Shown one piece after another: positions 45,497 through 53,333 of a DNA stretch of 64,000 nucleotides. The position numbers and the translations under genes are program-made. This stretch comes from Roseburia intestinalis L1-82 (lineage in GTDB: Bacteria > Bacillota > Clostridia > Lachnospirales > Lachnospiraceae). The notes beneath the pieces were generated by a model. That model saw only the letters and a list, made by a program, of their open reading frames with translations. It made no database searches and was not told where the DNA came from. The first letter of the stretch is position 1, and the number at the start of each line of letters is the position of its first letter. The stretch spans positions 577,001 to 641,000 of the forward strand of contig NZ_LR027880.1 of assembly GCF_900537995.1 (NCBI RefSeq). The letters are read 5' to 3'.

Positions 45497-46333
45497 ATGC
45501 GATTAGGTGAATATCAGAAACTTGTTGTGATAAAAAAAGTAGAATTTGGCGTTTATCTCGCAGAGCGCATGGAGAATGAAACCCGCGTGTTACTGCCGGA
45601 AAAACAGGTGCCGGAAGGAACGAAGATCGGGGATGAACTCCGGGTGTTTCTCTATAAGGATTCTAATGACCGGCTCATTGCGACGACAAACACACCGAAG
45701 CTGACATTGGGAGGTCTTGCGGTGCTGACTGTAAAAGAGGTTGGAAAGATCGGTGCATTTCTTGACTGGGGACTGGAAAAAGATCTGTTTCTTCCATATA
45801 AAGAGATGACGGTTAAGGTTCAGCCGGAGGATGAAGTCTTAGTGACATTATATATTGACAAGAGCAGACGTCTGTGTGCAAGCATGAAGCATTTGTATGA
45901 TCTTCTGTCATTAGAATCACCATATCATACAGGTGATATTGTCAATGGCCGTGTCTATGAGTTCAGTGATAATTTTGGAACATTTGTAGCAGTGGACGAT
46001 CAGTACTCTGCGATGCTGCCGGCTTTCGAAGATCACAGTATGCTGCGTATCGGTGATGTCATTGAGGCGACTGTGACCAATGTAAAACCGGACGGAAAGT
46101 TAGATATTACTATGCGCCAGAAAGCTTATCTTCAGATGGACGCAGATGCCGAAAAGGTAATGCAGGTCATTGAGGAATTTGCAGGCGTGCTTCCTTTTAC
46201 AGACAAATCTTCCCCGGAAGTCATCAAAAGGGAGACCGGACTCAGCAAAAATGCATTTAAGAGAGCGGTTGGAAGACTTTATAAAGAGCGCAGGATTGAG
46301 ATCAATGAAAAATCGATCCGTAAAATTGATTAA
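45497..46333 (+). CDS. CvfB/YitL-like S1 RNA-binding protein
   Basis: This 278-residue protein has several S1/OB-fold segments (EFGVYLAERMENETRVLLP, VGKIGAFLDWGLEKDLFLP, the third around VYEFSDNFGTFVAV) and a C-terminal winged helix (SPEVIKRETGLSKNAFKRAV). This matches CvfB/YitL, an RNA-binding virulence/stress regulator in Firmicutes. It follows the thioesterase without a gap; AAAGGCAATC gives only a modest ribosome site, consistent with translational coupling. Confidence 0.9.
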   Translation: MRLGEYQKLVVIKKVEFGVYLAERMENETRVLLPEKQVPEGTKIGDELRVFLYKDSNDRLIATTNTPKLTLGGLAVLTVKEVGKIGAFLDWGLEKDLFLPYKEMTVKVQPEDEVLVTLYIDKSRRLCASMKHLYDLLSLESPYHTGDIVNGRVYEFSDNFGTFVAVDDQYSAMLPAFEDHSMLRIGDVIEATVTNVKPDGKLDITMRQKAYLQMDADAEKVMQVIEEFAGVLPFTDKSSPEVIKRETGLSKNAFKRAVGRLYKERRIEINEKSIRKID

Positions 46334-46386
46334 TTCAAAAGCATATGCTATGATAGGAAAAAATTGACAGAAAGAAGGAGAATCTT

Positions 46387-46761
46387 ATGAAAAAAGTCAT
46401 CAGCACAGACAAGGCTCCGGCAGCAATCGGACCTTATTCACAGGCAATCGAAGTAAACGGAATGGTTTATACATCAGGTATTATTCCGGTCGTACCGGAA
46501 ACCGGTGAGATCCCGGAAGGTTCTGTGGCACAGGCAAAACAGGCACTGACTAACCTTTCAAACCTGTTAGAAGCAGCTGGAACCAGTATGGCAAACGTTG
46601 TTAAAACAACTGTATTTATCAAAGAGATGAACGACTTCGGGGCAATCAATGAAGTATATGCAACATTTTTTGACGGAGCATTTCCATCCAGAAGCTGTGT
46701 GGAAGTTGCACGCCTGCCAAAAGATGTCATGCTTGAGATCGAAGCTATTGCTGTAAAATAA
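46387..46761 (+). CDS. ridA: RidA family enamine/imine deaminase
   Basis: RidA hydrolyses reactive 2-aminoacrylate-type enamines from PLP enzymes. The 124-residue protein starts KKVISTDKAPAAIGPYSQAI and ends RSCVEVARLPKDVMLEIEAIA; the catalytic Arg is in SRSCVEV. AAGGAG precedes the ATG. A strong terminator follows. Confidence 0.95.
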   Translation: MKKVISTDKAPAAIGPYSQAIEVNGMVYTSGIIPVVPETGEIPEGSVAQAKQALTNLSNLLEAAGTSMANVVKTTVFIKEMNDFGAINEVYATFFDGAFPSRSCVEVARLPKDVMLEIEAIAVK

Positions 46762-46814
46762 AAAGCAATGGATTACACGTTGTGTAAGCAGATCTGTTAC
46801 CATAGGTTAACATG

Positions 46815-46863
46815 AAAAATCCCGGTACAAATGGATATGTTTCCATCTGTATCGGGATTTTTC
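46815..46863 (+). terminator. Terminator after ridA
   Basis: AAAAATCCCGGTACA pairs with TGTATCGGGATTTTT (one G·U), with T and A runs that also make it work on the minus strand for the YjfB-like gene. Confidence 0.88.
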
Positions 46864-46905
46864 CTATTTTGCCGGCACAACATATAATCCGTGAATATAT
46901 ATTGT

Positions 46906-47118
46906 TTAAATGTAGACGTCAATATTTCCGCCAAGTCCCGGTGTTACGGAACGTTCCATCATCTGAACCATAGCGGTGCCCATCTCCTGTGTCATATCAA
47001 GCTGCTGACTTAATAATTCGGTTGAAACGGCATAGGAAAGACTGGTCTGGCTGACGGAAGAACCTGCGTCGTAGGACTGTAATGCACTAAGTGCCGGTGT
47101 CATACCTGAAATATCCAT
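46906..47118 (-). CDS. YjfB-like putative motility protein
   Basis: This 70-residue amphipathic protein (MDISGMTPALSALQSY start, LSYAVSTELLSQQLDMT, then SVTPGLGGNIDVYI) matches the small YjfB family annotated as putative motility proteins. AGGAGG lies 6 bases before the ATG. There are no motility genes nearby. It is convergent with ridA. Confidence 0.85.
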   Translation of the reverse strand: MDISGMTPALSALQSYDAGSSVSQTSLSYAVSTELLSQQLDMTQEMGTAMVQMMERSVTPGLGGNIDVYI

Positions 47119-47318
47119 GCTGCACCTCCTGAAAACTTAATTGTGACCTTATTATGACAATAATCAACATAAAAAACAAGCTTTTTATGAGAAAAGACAA
47201 TGATTTTTCGGAAAAAAACAATGTTTTTCCTGGAAATATGATGATTTTTCGCTGTTTTATTTGAAAAATTGAATAAAAAGGAATGTAATATTTTAGTAAA
47301 ATTCACGATGAATACAGG

Positions 47319-47347
47319 TTGACATGGAAATATGCCTTTGTTATAAT
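47319..47347 (+). promoter_or_regulatory. Consensus promoter of the NlpC/P60 gene
   Basis: Perfect TTGACA (47319-47324), 17-base spacer, perfect TATAAT (47342-47347). Confidence 0.92.
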
Positions 47348-47361
47348 AATCGTGTAATAAA

Positions 47362-47378
47362 TGTAACAAATTCGTAAC
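47362..47378 (+). promoter_or_regulatory. Candidate WalR (YycF) binding site
   Basis: TGTAAC-N5-CGTAAC matches the WalR consensus TGTWAH-N5-TGTWAH at all but one position. A further TGTAAT lies at 47353. It is just downstream of the predicted start site, so it would suit repression or a roadblock. WalR controls peptidoglycan hydrolases of this kind in Bacillus and Staphylococcus. Confidence 0.45.
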
Positions 47379-47450
47379 AAACAATAAAAACAGTGTTAAG
47401 CTGTTTTTTGTTGTGGAAAACATGAGAACTCAGTTGGAGGCTTTTCGTAA

Positions 47451-48647
47451 ATGAAGAAGAGAATGGTAAGAATTACAGGCTGTCTTTTAGCAGGAGCGTT
47501 ATCCATTGGCAGTTTTGGATTAAATACATATGCAGCTCCGGTCGCAGGCGTTTCAAGTGTGACTGCAGTTGAGATCGCAGAGGGACAGACTCCGGCAGCA
47601 GGTGTTTCACAGGCACTGGCACAGTGTCTTGCGGACAGCAATGATGCAGCAGCCCAGAAGGCAGCAGAGCAGGCAGAGCAGGTCAGTGAGAATGATACAC
47701 CGGTTGTTGCTTCGGAATATACAGATATTGCAATCGCGCAGGTAGATAATTATGTAAATGTTCGTTCAGAACCAAATACGGACAGCGAGGTACTTGGAAA
47801 GCTGTATAACAATTCCGCAGGAACAATCCTTGAAACAACTGACAATGGTTGGTATCGTATCAAGTCCGGTAATGTTGACGGATATGTAAAATGTGAATAT
47901 GTAGTACCAAATGATGAAGAACTGGCAAAAAGAGTCAGCACAAAATATGCTAAAGTTAATACCACAACACTTCATGTAAGAACAGAGCCGTCTACAGATG
48001 CAAGCATTCTGACACAGGTACCGGTTGGTGATGATCTGGTTGTTATTGATGATGAATCTGTAGAAGACTGGGCTAAAGTAACAACAGAAGAGGGTGACGG
48101 CTGGGTACATAAAGATTATGTAGATTTCAACATTGAGTTTGTACAGGCAGAGTCGAAGGAAGAAGAAAAAGCAAGACTTGCAAAAGAAGAGGCAGAGCGT
48201 GAGGCAGCTGATGCAGCAGCAAATGCAGCAAGAAAGAAAGCTGACAGGAAGTCATCTTCTTCAAAGAGCTCCGGAAGTTCAAAGAGTTATGCGTCAGCAG
48301 GAAGCTCAAATGGACAGGCAGTTGCAAGTTATGCATCACAGTTTATCGGTAATCCTTATGTATACGGTGGAACCAGTCTGACAAACGGGGCAGACTGCTC
48401 CGGTTTCGTTATGAGTGTATATGCAGCATTTGGCGTAGGACTTCCACATTCTTCCAGCGCATTAAGAGGTGTTGGATACGAGGTAAGTCTTTCTAATGCA
48501 CAGCCGGGAGATATTGTATGCTACAGTGGTCACGTTGCTATTTATGTCGGTGGCGGCACGATCGTTCATGCAAGTACACCGTCTAGCGGTATCAAGTTCT
48601 CTAATGTAAATTACAGAAGTCCGATCTGTGTAAGAAGAATTTTCTAA
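47451..48647 (+). CDS. Secreted SH3-domain NlpC/P60 endopeptidase
   Basis: This is an extracellular cell-wall hydrolase cutting peptidoglycan stem peptides. Signal peptide: MKKRMVRITGCLLAGALSIG up to about ...TYA at residue 28. Two bacterial SH3 domains follow (VRSEPNTDSEVLGKL and VRTEPSTDASILTQVP), then a charged coiled-coil/Ser-rich linker (about 230-285) and the NlpC/P60 domain with catalytic Cys in ADCSGFVMSVY, His in SGHVAIYVGGG and a third polar residue (His) near IVHAS. Length is 398 residues. A strong promoter and a separate terminator make it monocistronic. Confidence 0.94.
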   Translation: MKKRMVRITGCLLAGALSIGSFGLNTYAAPVAGVSSVTAVEIAEGQTPAAGVSQALAQCLADSNDAAAQKAAEQAEQVSENDTPVVASEYTDIAIAQVDNYVNVRSEPNTDSEVLGKLYNNSAGTILETTDNGWYRIKSGNVDGYVKCEYVVPNDEELAKRVSTKYAKVNTTTLHVRTEPSTDASILTQVPVGDDLVVIDDESVEDWAKVTTEEGDGWVHKDYVDFNIEFVQAESKEEEKARLAKEEAEREAADAAANAARKKADRKSSSSKSSGSSKSYASAGSSNGQAVASYASQFIGNPYVYGGTSLTNGADCSGFVMSVYAAFGVGLPHSSSALRGVGYEVSLSNAQPGDIVCYSGHVAIYVGGGTIVHASTPSSGIKFSNVNYRSPICVRRIF

Positions 48648-48662
48648 TTCATAAATATGAAG

Positions 48663-48698
48663 AATAGCTATTGTCTTAGGACGATAGCTATTTTTTTT
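48663..48698 (+). terminator. Terminator of the NlpC/P60 gene
   Basis: AATAGCTATTGTC pairs with GACGATAGCTATT around TTAG (one G·U), followed by eight T. Confidence 0.92.
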
Positions 48699-49103
48699 CA
48701 CTCATAGCCTCAAAAGCAGTCTCTGTCCTGTGAATTAAAAAGGTTTTTTTGTTCTTTGCAGAATATACAACATGCACAAAATATCGGGGCACAAAAAAGT
48801 AATAAACAAAGAAGAAAAGTTATCCCAAAAGTTGTCCACTGCTAAAATGCACTTAAAACGTGGAAAAATAAAGTTATACACGAAGTTATCCACGTTATCC
48901 ACATTTTTTATCCCCAAAAGAGTGGTTTACATAGTAAAAAAACCGAATGTTTGTTTTGTGTAGAAATCATAAAGTTTGCAATAAAATGAAAAACTGTGGA
49001 AAACATATTGACATTTCAAATATGAAAAAAGATGAAAACATTAAGGAAAATGTCTGACAATTCAGAAAAGATATCTAAAAAAAGGAAAATGTAAAAATAG
49101 AGG
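48699..49103. other. Gene-free AT-rich region with a DnaA-box cluster
   Basis: There is no credible ORF. DnaA-box-like 9-mers: TTATCCCAA (48820), TTGTCCACT (48832), TTATACACG (48874), TTATCCACG (48886), TTATCCACA (48895, perfect consensus), TTATCCCCA (48908), and on the other strand TTTTCCACG (48867-48859) and TTTTCCACA (49003-48995). Eight sites lie within 190 bases in AT-rich DNA. No dnaA, dnaN or rep gene is near. Confidence 0.75.
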
Positions 49104-49131
49104 TTGACATTTCAAAAAAGAGTGTTAAACT
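49104..49131 (+). promoter_or_regulatory. Promoter of the T-box leader
   Basis: TTGACA (49104-49109), 16-base spacer, TAAACT (49126-49131). A very similar TTGACATTTCAAA occurs about 95 bases upstream (49009) without a clear -10. Confidence 0.7.
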
Positions 49132-49140
49132 ATGTGGCAT

Positions 49141-49465
49141 ACAGATAAATAGAACAAATGCAGTGAACAGAATACCGTTATTGGAAGGCAATGCATCACA
49201 GAGAGTCATTGGCAGGTGGAAAATGACATGCATCTTTTGATAATATCCTCTGCGAGCAGTACGCTGAAAGCCATGAGGTCAGTAAGCGGCACCGGAACTC
49301 TCCCGTTACAGAGAGACCTGTTAGGGATATTTGTACAAAGACAAGTGGACAGATATATGACGGGGCAGAGAGGTCATGGAAACATGGCAAGAAAAGTGGT
49401 ATCGCGGAAGTACGGGCTTTCGTCTTTTGGATGTGTGAACATCAGAAAGACGAAAGCTTTTTTTA
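49141..49465 (+). promoter_or_regulatory. T-box riboswitch upstream of the CstA-family gene
   Basis: T-box leaders sense uncharged tRNA and switch terminator/antiterminator. Stem I shows the GAGAG motif (49201), distal loop GGTG (49215-49218) and the closing AATGAC. The T-box proper is AAAGTGGTATCGCGG (49393-49407), whose TGGT would pair with a tRNA ending ACCA. The terminator is GCTTTCGTCTTT/AAAGACGAAAGC (49416-49457) plus seven T. The specifier falls in GACATGCATCTTTTGA: the alignment pattern favours UGC (Cys, 49229), but the T-box base calls for discriminator A, which suits AUG (Met, 49228) better. Confidence 0.85.
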
Positions 49466-49705
49466 ATTCATAGGAAATTACATCCTATGAATTAAAAAGC
49501 CCTCCGGGCGGGATGCGCATCCCGCGGAGTAGAAGTTAGCTGTAAACAGCACCGCTCGAGCGCGAAAGAGTCGCAAGCGACTCTTTGTTCTTTATGACAA
49601 TAGAATGTTTGCAGAGCAGCAATTTATTGTCATGAGTAAAAAATTGCACTGAAAATTGTTTATCTGAAAAAAAGAAAGGAGTTGTCTGCAATCTGCAGAC
49701 GGTAA
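49463..49705 (+). repeat. Series of palindromes between the T-box terminator and the CstA gene
   Basis: Perfect hairpins: TTAATTCATAGGA/TCCTATGAATTAA (49463-49495), GCGGGATGCGCATCCCGC (49508-49525, with outer CTCC/GGAG), AAAGAGTCGC/GCGACTCTTT (49565-49586), GACAATA/TATTGTC (49596-49631) and GTCTGCA/TGCAGAC (49684-49700). The GC-rich middle block differs in composition from its AT-rich surroundings and may be an inserted repeat element. Confidence 0.65.
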
Positions 49706-49708
49706 ATG
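49676..49708 (+). promoter_or_regulatory. Ribosome site bridged to the start codon by a hairpin
   Basis: AAGGAG (49676-49681) is 24 bases from the ATG at 49706, too far for normal initiation. A perfect 7-bp hairpin with a 3-base loop (49684-49700) lies between; folded, the effective spacing is 7 bases (TT plus GGTAA). Confidence 0.6.
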
Positions 49709-51397
49709 GTTATGAATGGATTAGTAATTGTTTTAATCGGTATTGTAGCGCTTTCGGCAGGATATCTGCTGTATGGAAGATGGCTTGCAAAAAAATGGGG
49801 GATCGACCCAAAGGCAAAGACACCTGCCTACACACATGAGGATGGGCAGGATTATGTACCGTCATCAAAATTTACCGTATTTTCACATCAGTTTTCATCC
49901 ATCGCAGGAGCAGGACCTGTCACCGGACCGATCTTGGCATCCGTGTTTGGCTGGGTACCGGTTCTGTTGTGGCTGATCATCGGTGGATTATTCTTTGGTG
50001 CTGTGCAGGATTTTGGCGCACTGTATGCATCTGTCAAGAATGAAGGAAAATCGATGGGAATGATCATCGAAAAATACATCGGTAAGACAGGGCGTAAATT
50101 GTTTATGCTGTTCTGCTGGCTGTTTACACTGCTTGTTATCGCAGCATTCACGGATATGGTAGCCGGAACATTTAACGGTGTCGGACTTGACAGCGCAGAA
50201 ACCGCTTATGCAAACTCAGCAGCAGCTTCCATTTCCATGCTGTTTATCGTGGTAGCTGTTATCTTCGGTGTGATTCAGAAACATGTTGGAAAAATGAACG
50301 AGTGGGTCAAAGCGGTCGTTGCAATCGCTCTTTTGGTTGCAATGTTTGCAGTTGGTATGAAACTTCCAATCTATACTTCAAAGACAGCATGGATCTACAT
50401 CATCATGGCATACTTATTCCTTGCATCCGTACTTCCGATGTGGCTTTTAATGCAGCCTAGAGATTACATGACAACATTTATGCTGCTCGGTATGATCATC
50501 GGTGCAGTTGTTGGTGTTGTTGTTGCACATCCGCAGATGCAGTTAAATGCATTTAATGGTTTCAATGTAAATGGAAGTGGATTATTCCCGACATTATTTG
50601 TAACGATCGCATGTGGTGCAGTTTCCGGTTTCCACAGTCTTGTATCTTCCGGAACTTCCTCAAAGACGGTCAGCAATGAAAAAGATATGCCGATGATCGG
50701 TTATGGTGCAATGGTAGTGGAGTCATTACTTGGTATCGTGGCACTTGTCGTTGTTGGAGCAGTCGCAGTTGGTGGAACAAAACCGGAAGGAACACCGTTT
50801 GCAATCTTCTCTTCCGGTGTTGCAGGGTTCTTAGAGAAACTTGGTGTACCGGTTCAGGTTGCAACCGTATTTATGACCATGTGTGTATCGGCACTTGCAC
50901 TTACCTCACTTGACTCCGTGGCAAGAATCGGACGTATGTCTTTCCAGGAACTGTTTTACGGTGAAAGCACAGATCCGAAACAGATGACACCGGCACAGCG
51001 TGTACTGACAAATAAATATTTTGCAACTGTGATCACATTATTCTTTGGATATCTTTTGACACTTGGCGGATACAGCAATGTATGGCCGCTGTTTGGATCT
51101 GCAAACCAGCTGCTTGCTGCTATGGTACTGATCGCACTGGCTGTATTCTTAAAGACGACGGGAAGAACCGGATGGACACTTTACATACCGATGTTTGTGA
51201 TGTTAGCAGTTACATTTACCGCACTGGTACAGAAAACAATTGCTCTGGTAGCAAATATTGCGGCACACAACGCAACATTCTTAGTAGATGGATTACAGCT
51301 GATCGTTGCACTTCTTCTTATGATATTAGGTGTTCTGGTTGCGTACAGCTGCTTAAAGAAATTGTTTACAACAACGAAAAATTCGGAACAGAAATAA
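49706..51397 (+). CDS. CstA-family carbon starvation/peptide transporter
   Basis: This polytopic membrane protein (563 residues, many TM segments) belongs to the CstA family; E. coli CstA and BtsT import peptides and pyruvate. Conserved blocks include AKTPAYTHEDGQDYVPSSKF, SIAGAGPVTGPILA, SGFHSLVSSGTSSKTV and LALTSLDSVARIGR. It is under a T-box leader, which links it to amino-acid starvation and suggests import of an amino acid or peptides. The start is ATG 49706, or ATG 49712 two codons later. Confidence 0.92.
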   Translation: MVMNGLVIVLIGIVALSAGYLLYGRWLAKKWGIDPKAKTPAYTHEDGQDYVPSSKFTVFSHQFSSIAGAGPVTGPILASVFGWVPVLLWLIIGGLFFGAVQDFGALYASVKNEGKSMGMIIEKYIGKTGRKLFMLFCWLFTLLVIAAFTDMVAGTFNGVGLDSAETAYANSAAASISMLFIVVAVIFGVIQKHVGKMNEWVKAVVAIALLVAMFAVGMKLPIYTSKTAWIYIIMAYLFLASVLPMWLLMQPRDYMTTFMLLGMIIGAVVGVVVAHPQMQLNAFNGFNVNGSGLFPTLFVTIACGAVSGFHSLVSSGTSSKTVSNEKDMPMIGYGAMVVESLLGIVALVVVGAVAVGGTKPEGTPFAIFSSGVAGFLEKLGVPVQVATVFMTMCVSALALTSLDSVARIGRMSFQELFYGESTDPKQMTPAQRVLTNKYFATVITLFFGYLLTLGGYSNVWPLFGSANQLLAAMVLIALAVFLKTTGRTGWTLYIPMFVMLAVTFTALVQKTIALVANIAAHNATFLVDGLQLIVALLLMILGVLVAYSCLKKLFTTTKNSEQK

Positions 51398-51491
51398 AAG
51401 CTAAGATCAGTATTTCTTGAAATATTACACCATGTTTGATATACTGTTCGCGTATATTTTTTCAATATATGGAAATGAATATGGGTGTAAA

Positions 51492-52157
51492 ATGATTAAG
51501 AAAATAGATATTCTTGGAATACAACTGGACAATTACACAGTGCGGGAAGCAATCATGCGCGTGGAAGCCTGGTATGATAATAACATGTTAAATGTGATTG
51601 AGATGGTTTCCATGCAGATGCTGACTGAGTCAGAATCAGATCCTGTGTTAAAAGAGGTTATTTCTTCTCTTGATCTGGCAGTGATCGGAGAAAAAGGCAT
51701 TCTGCAGGCGGCTGGAGTCGATACGATGCAGCGGATCCGCGAGACAGAAGAAAATGATTTTTCAGATGAATTTTTGAAACGTGTGGAGCGCAACCGCAAA
51801 TCTGTTTTTATTATTGGAGAGACACAGGGAGCTGTTGATGAATTTACACAGGAACTCAGAGAGGAATACCCGAAACTGGTGTTAGCAGGGGCGGCGGCAA
51901 CGGAAAACTGTGTCGGAGATCTCGAGGGTGTGATCAATGAAATGAATGCGGCGACGCCGGATGTGATCATTTCAATCATTCCATCTCCGGGACAGGAACA
52001 TTTTCTTGTGGAACACCGCGACAAGATCAATGCCAATTTATGGTATGGAATCGGCGGATTTGAGGTTCACCGGAAAAGATCGAGAATCAAAGGTTTTTTC
52101 TGGAATCTGATCCACCGTGTCAGATTAAAAAACAGTATTGAAAAATATGAAAGCTGA
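51492..52157 (+). CDS. Divergent WecG/TagA/CpsF-family protein
   Basis: This 221-residue protein follows the TagA/CpsF fold: GIQLDNYTVREAIMRVE at the start, SVFIIGETQGAVDEFTQELR and the C-terminal GFFWNLIHRVRLKNSIEKY. The usual donor-site motifs are degenerate (IISIIPSPGQEHFL in place of VGLGxPKQE; YGIGGFEVHRKR in place of GVGxxFDFxAG). It may not be an active wall-teichoic-acid glycosyltransferase. The frame opens at 51417 (TTG); ATG 51492 fits family starts but has a weak ribosome site. Confidence 0.8.
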   Translation: MIKKIDILGIQLDNYTVREAIMRVEAWYDNNMLNVIEMVSMQMLTESESDPVLKEVISSLDLAVIGEKGILQAAGVDTMQRIRETEENDFSDEFLKRVERNRKSVFIIGETQGAVDEFTQELREEYPKLVLAGAAATENCVGDLEGVINEMNAATPDVIISIIPSPGQEHFLVEHRDKINANLWYGIGGFEVHRKRSRIKGFFWNLIHRVRLKNSIEKYES

Positions 52158-52165
52158 GGTTCGGT

Positions 52166-53041
52166 ATGCAGAAGTTTTTTTATAAGAGATCTCCGGTCTG
52201 GGATTATATCCTCATGCTTGTGGGAACCGCACTTATTGCAGTAAGTATTCAGTGCGTGTATGATCCGGTCAGCATGGTAACAGGAGGTTTTACCGGTCTT
52301 GCGATCATTATCAAAGATGTGACAGGGTATCTGATTCCGGGTGGAATTCCTCTGTGGCTGACGAACCTTGCACTCAATGTGCCGCTTTTTTTGGCAGCTT
52401 TAAAGATCAAAGGAAAACGTTTTATATGGAGAACGATCGTTGGAACATTGTTACTTTCTCTCTGGCTCTATATACTGCCGCTTGTGGATCTTACCGATGG
52501 TGATTATGTACTTGCAGCAATTTTTGGCGGCTGTATCGGCGGTGTCGGAATGGGCCTTGTACTGCTTGCAAAATCAACGACCGGTGGAACAGAGATGGTC
52601 GCGACGCTGATCCAGCATTATTATAAACATTATTCTGTGGTGCAGATCATACAGTTTTTAGATGGTGCAGTCGTAGTTGCCGGATTATTTGTATTTGGTG
52701 TACACGCAGTATTGTATGCGATCGTTGCGATCTTTGTGACGAGCAAGGTATCAGATGCACTGATGGAAGGCTTGAAATTCTCAAAAGCAGCATTTATCAT
52801 TACGGATCACTATGAACAGGTAGCAAAACGTATCATGACAGAGTTAGAACGCGGTGTTACAGGACTTCGGGCAAAGGGCATGTATTCCGGTGCAGAAAAA
52901 TGTATGCTTTACTGCGTAGTATCTAAAAAAGAGATTGTGCAGGTAAAAGAGATCGTAAGGGAAGTAGATCCTGATGCGTTTGTGATCGTTTCCGATGCGC
53001 GGGAAGTGCTCGGTGAAGGATTTCAGGAACAGATGTCATAA
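52166..53041 (+). CDS. YitT family membrane protein (DUF2179)
   Basis: This 291-residue protein has five or six hydrophobic segments (VWDYILMLVGTALIAVSIQC first) with the family block VTGGFTGLAIII and a C-terminal cytoplasmic DUF2179 domain (KGMYSGAEKCMLYCVVSKKE, then DPDAFVIVSDAREVLGEGF). It follows the TagA-like gene after 8 bases and is probably co-transcribed. Transport substrate unknown. Confidence 0.92.
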   Translation: MQKFFYKRSPVWDYILMLVGTALIAVSIQCVYDPVSMVTGGFTGLAIIIKDVTGYLIPGGIPLWLTNLALNVPLFLAALKIKGKRFIWRTIVGTLLLSLWLYILPLVDLTDGDYVLAAIFGGCIGGVGMGLVLLAKSTTGGTEMVATLIQHYYKHYSVVQIIQFLDGAVVVAGLFVFGVHAVLYAIVAIFVTSKVSDALMEGLKFSKAAFIITDHYEQVAKRIMTELERGVTGLRAKGMYSGAEKCMLYCVVSKKEIVQVKEIVREVDPDAFVIVSDAREVLGEGFQEQMS

Positions 53042-53098
53042 ATTTTTTCTTTGTGAACTATGTACACTGTAAAAAATAGGAAAAAAGCAGCATACATT

Positions 53099-53139
53099 GA
53101 GGAAGTGCATAAAAAATATGCATTTCCTCTTTCTTTTTT
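53099..53139 (+). terminator. Terminator after yitT
   Basis: GAGGAAGTGCATA pairs with TATGCATTTCCTC (one G·U) around five A, followed by TTTCTTTTTTT. Confidence 0.9.
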
Positions 53140-53333
53140 TGCTGTTTTGCATTAAAATAGAATCTAGGTATTTTTGAGTGGGGACAATGGGTATATTTTT
53201 ATTGTGAAAGTTGCCCATGCGTGCAATGGAGGTTATGCACTGTGGCATAGGATCATTCGGACAGCTGACAGCTGCAGCAACCTGATTTGCCGGGTGTGTT
53301 TCAAATGAAACGAAGATAGAAGGAGTGGAGCTT
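53140..53333 (+). other. Leader region of the CdaR-like gene
   Basis: Gene-free. It has short self-complementary words (TGCAATGGAGGTTATGCA, CAGCTGACAGCTG, GTTTCAAATGAAAC) suggesting RNA structure, but I could not match any riboswitch consensus and no clear promoter boxes were found. Confidence 0.3.

Larger units (their letters stand above)
47119..47450 (+). other. Regulatory region of the NlpC/P60 gene
   Basis: Gene-free and AT-rich. It holds a consensus promoter (47319-47347), a WalR-like direct repeat (47362-47378) and, further down the leader, a weak AAAAACAG/CTGTTTTT hairpin followed by T (47384-47409) that could attenuate. GGAGG lies 11 bases before the ATG at 47451. Confidence 0.6.

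Noticed and set aside
48772..48963. Two short ORFs with LSTLSTFF and VDNVDNF sequences
   Set aside because: They are translations of the tandem DnaA-box-like repeats, on opposite strands; no ribosome sites.
48815..49005. Chromosomal origin oriC
   Set aside because: DnaA boxes are clustered, but no dnaA, dnaN, rpmH or other usual origin genes are near. I keep it as a DnaA-box cluster only.
49216..49473. 85-codon ORF before the CstA-family gene
   Set aside because: It lies wholly within the T-box leader and its terminator; no ribosome site.
53140..53333. Riboswitch before the CdaR-like gene
   Set aside because: Some self-complementary words are present, but none of the consensus cores I know (SAM, c-di-GMP, ZTP, NiCo, fluoride, TPP, cobalamin, glycine) fits.
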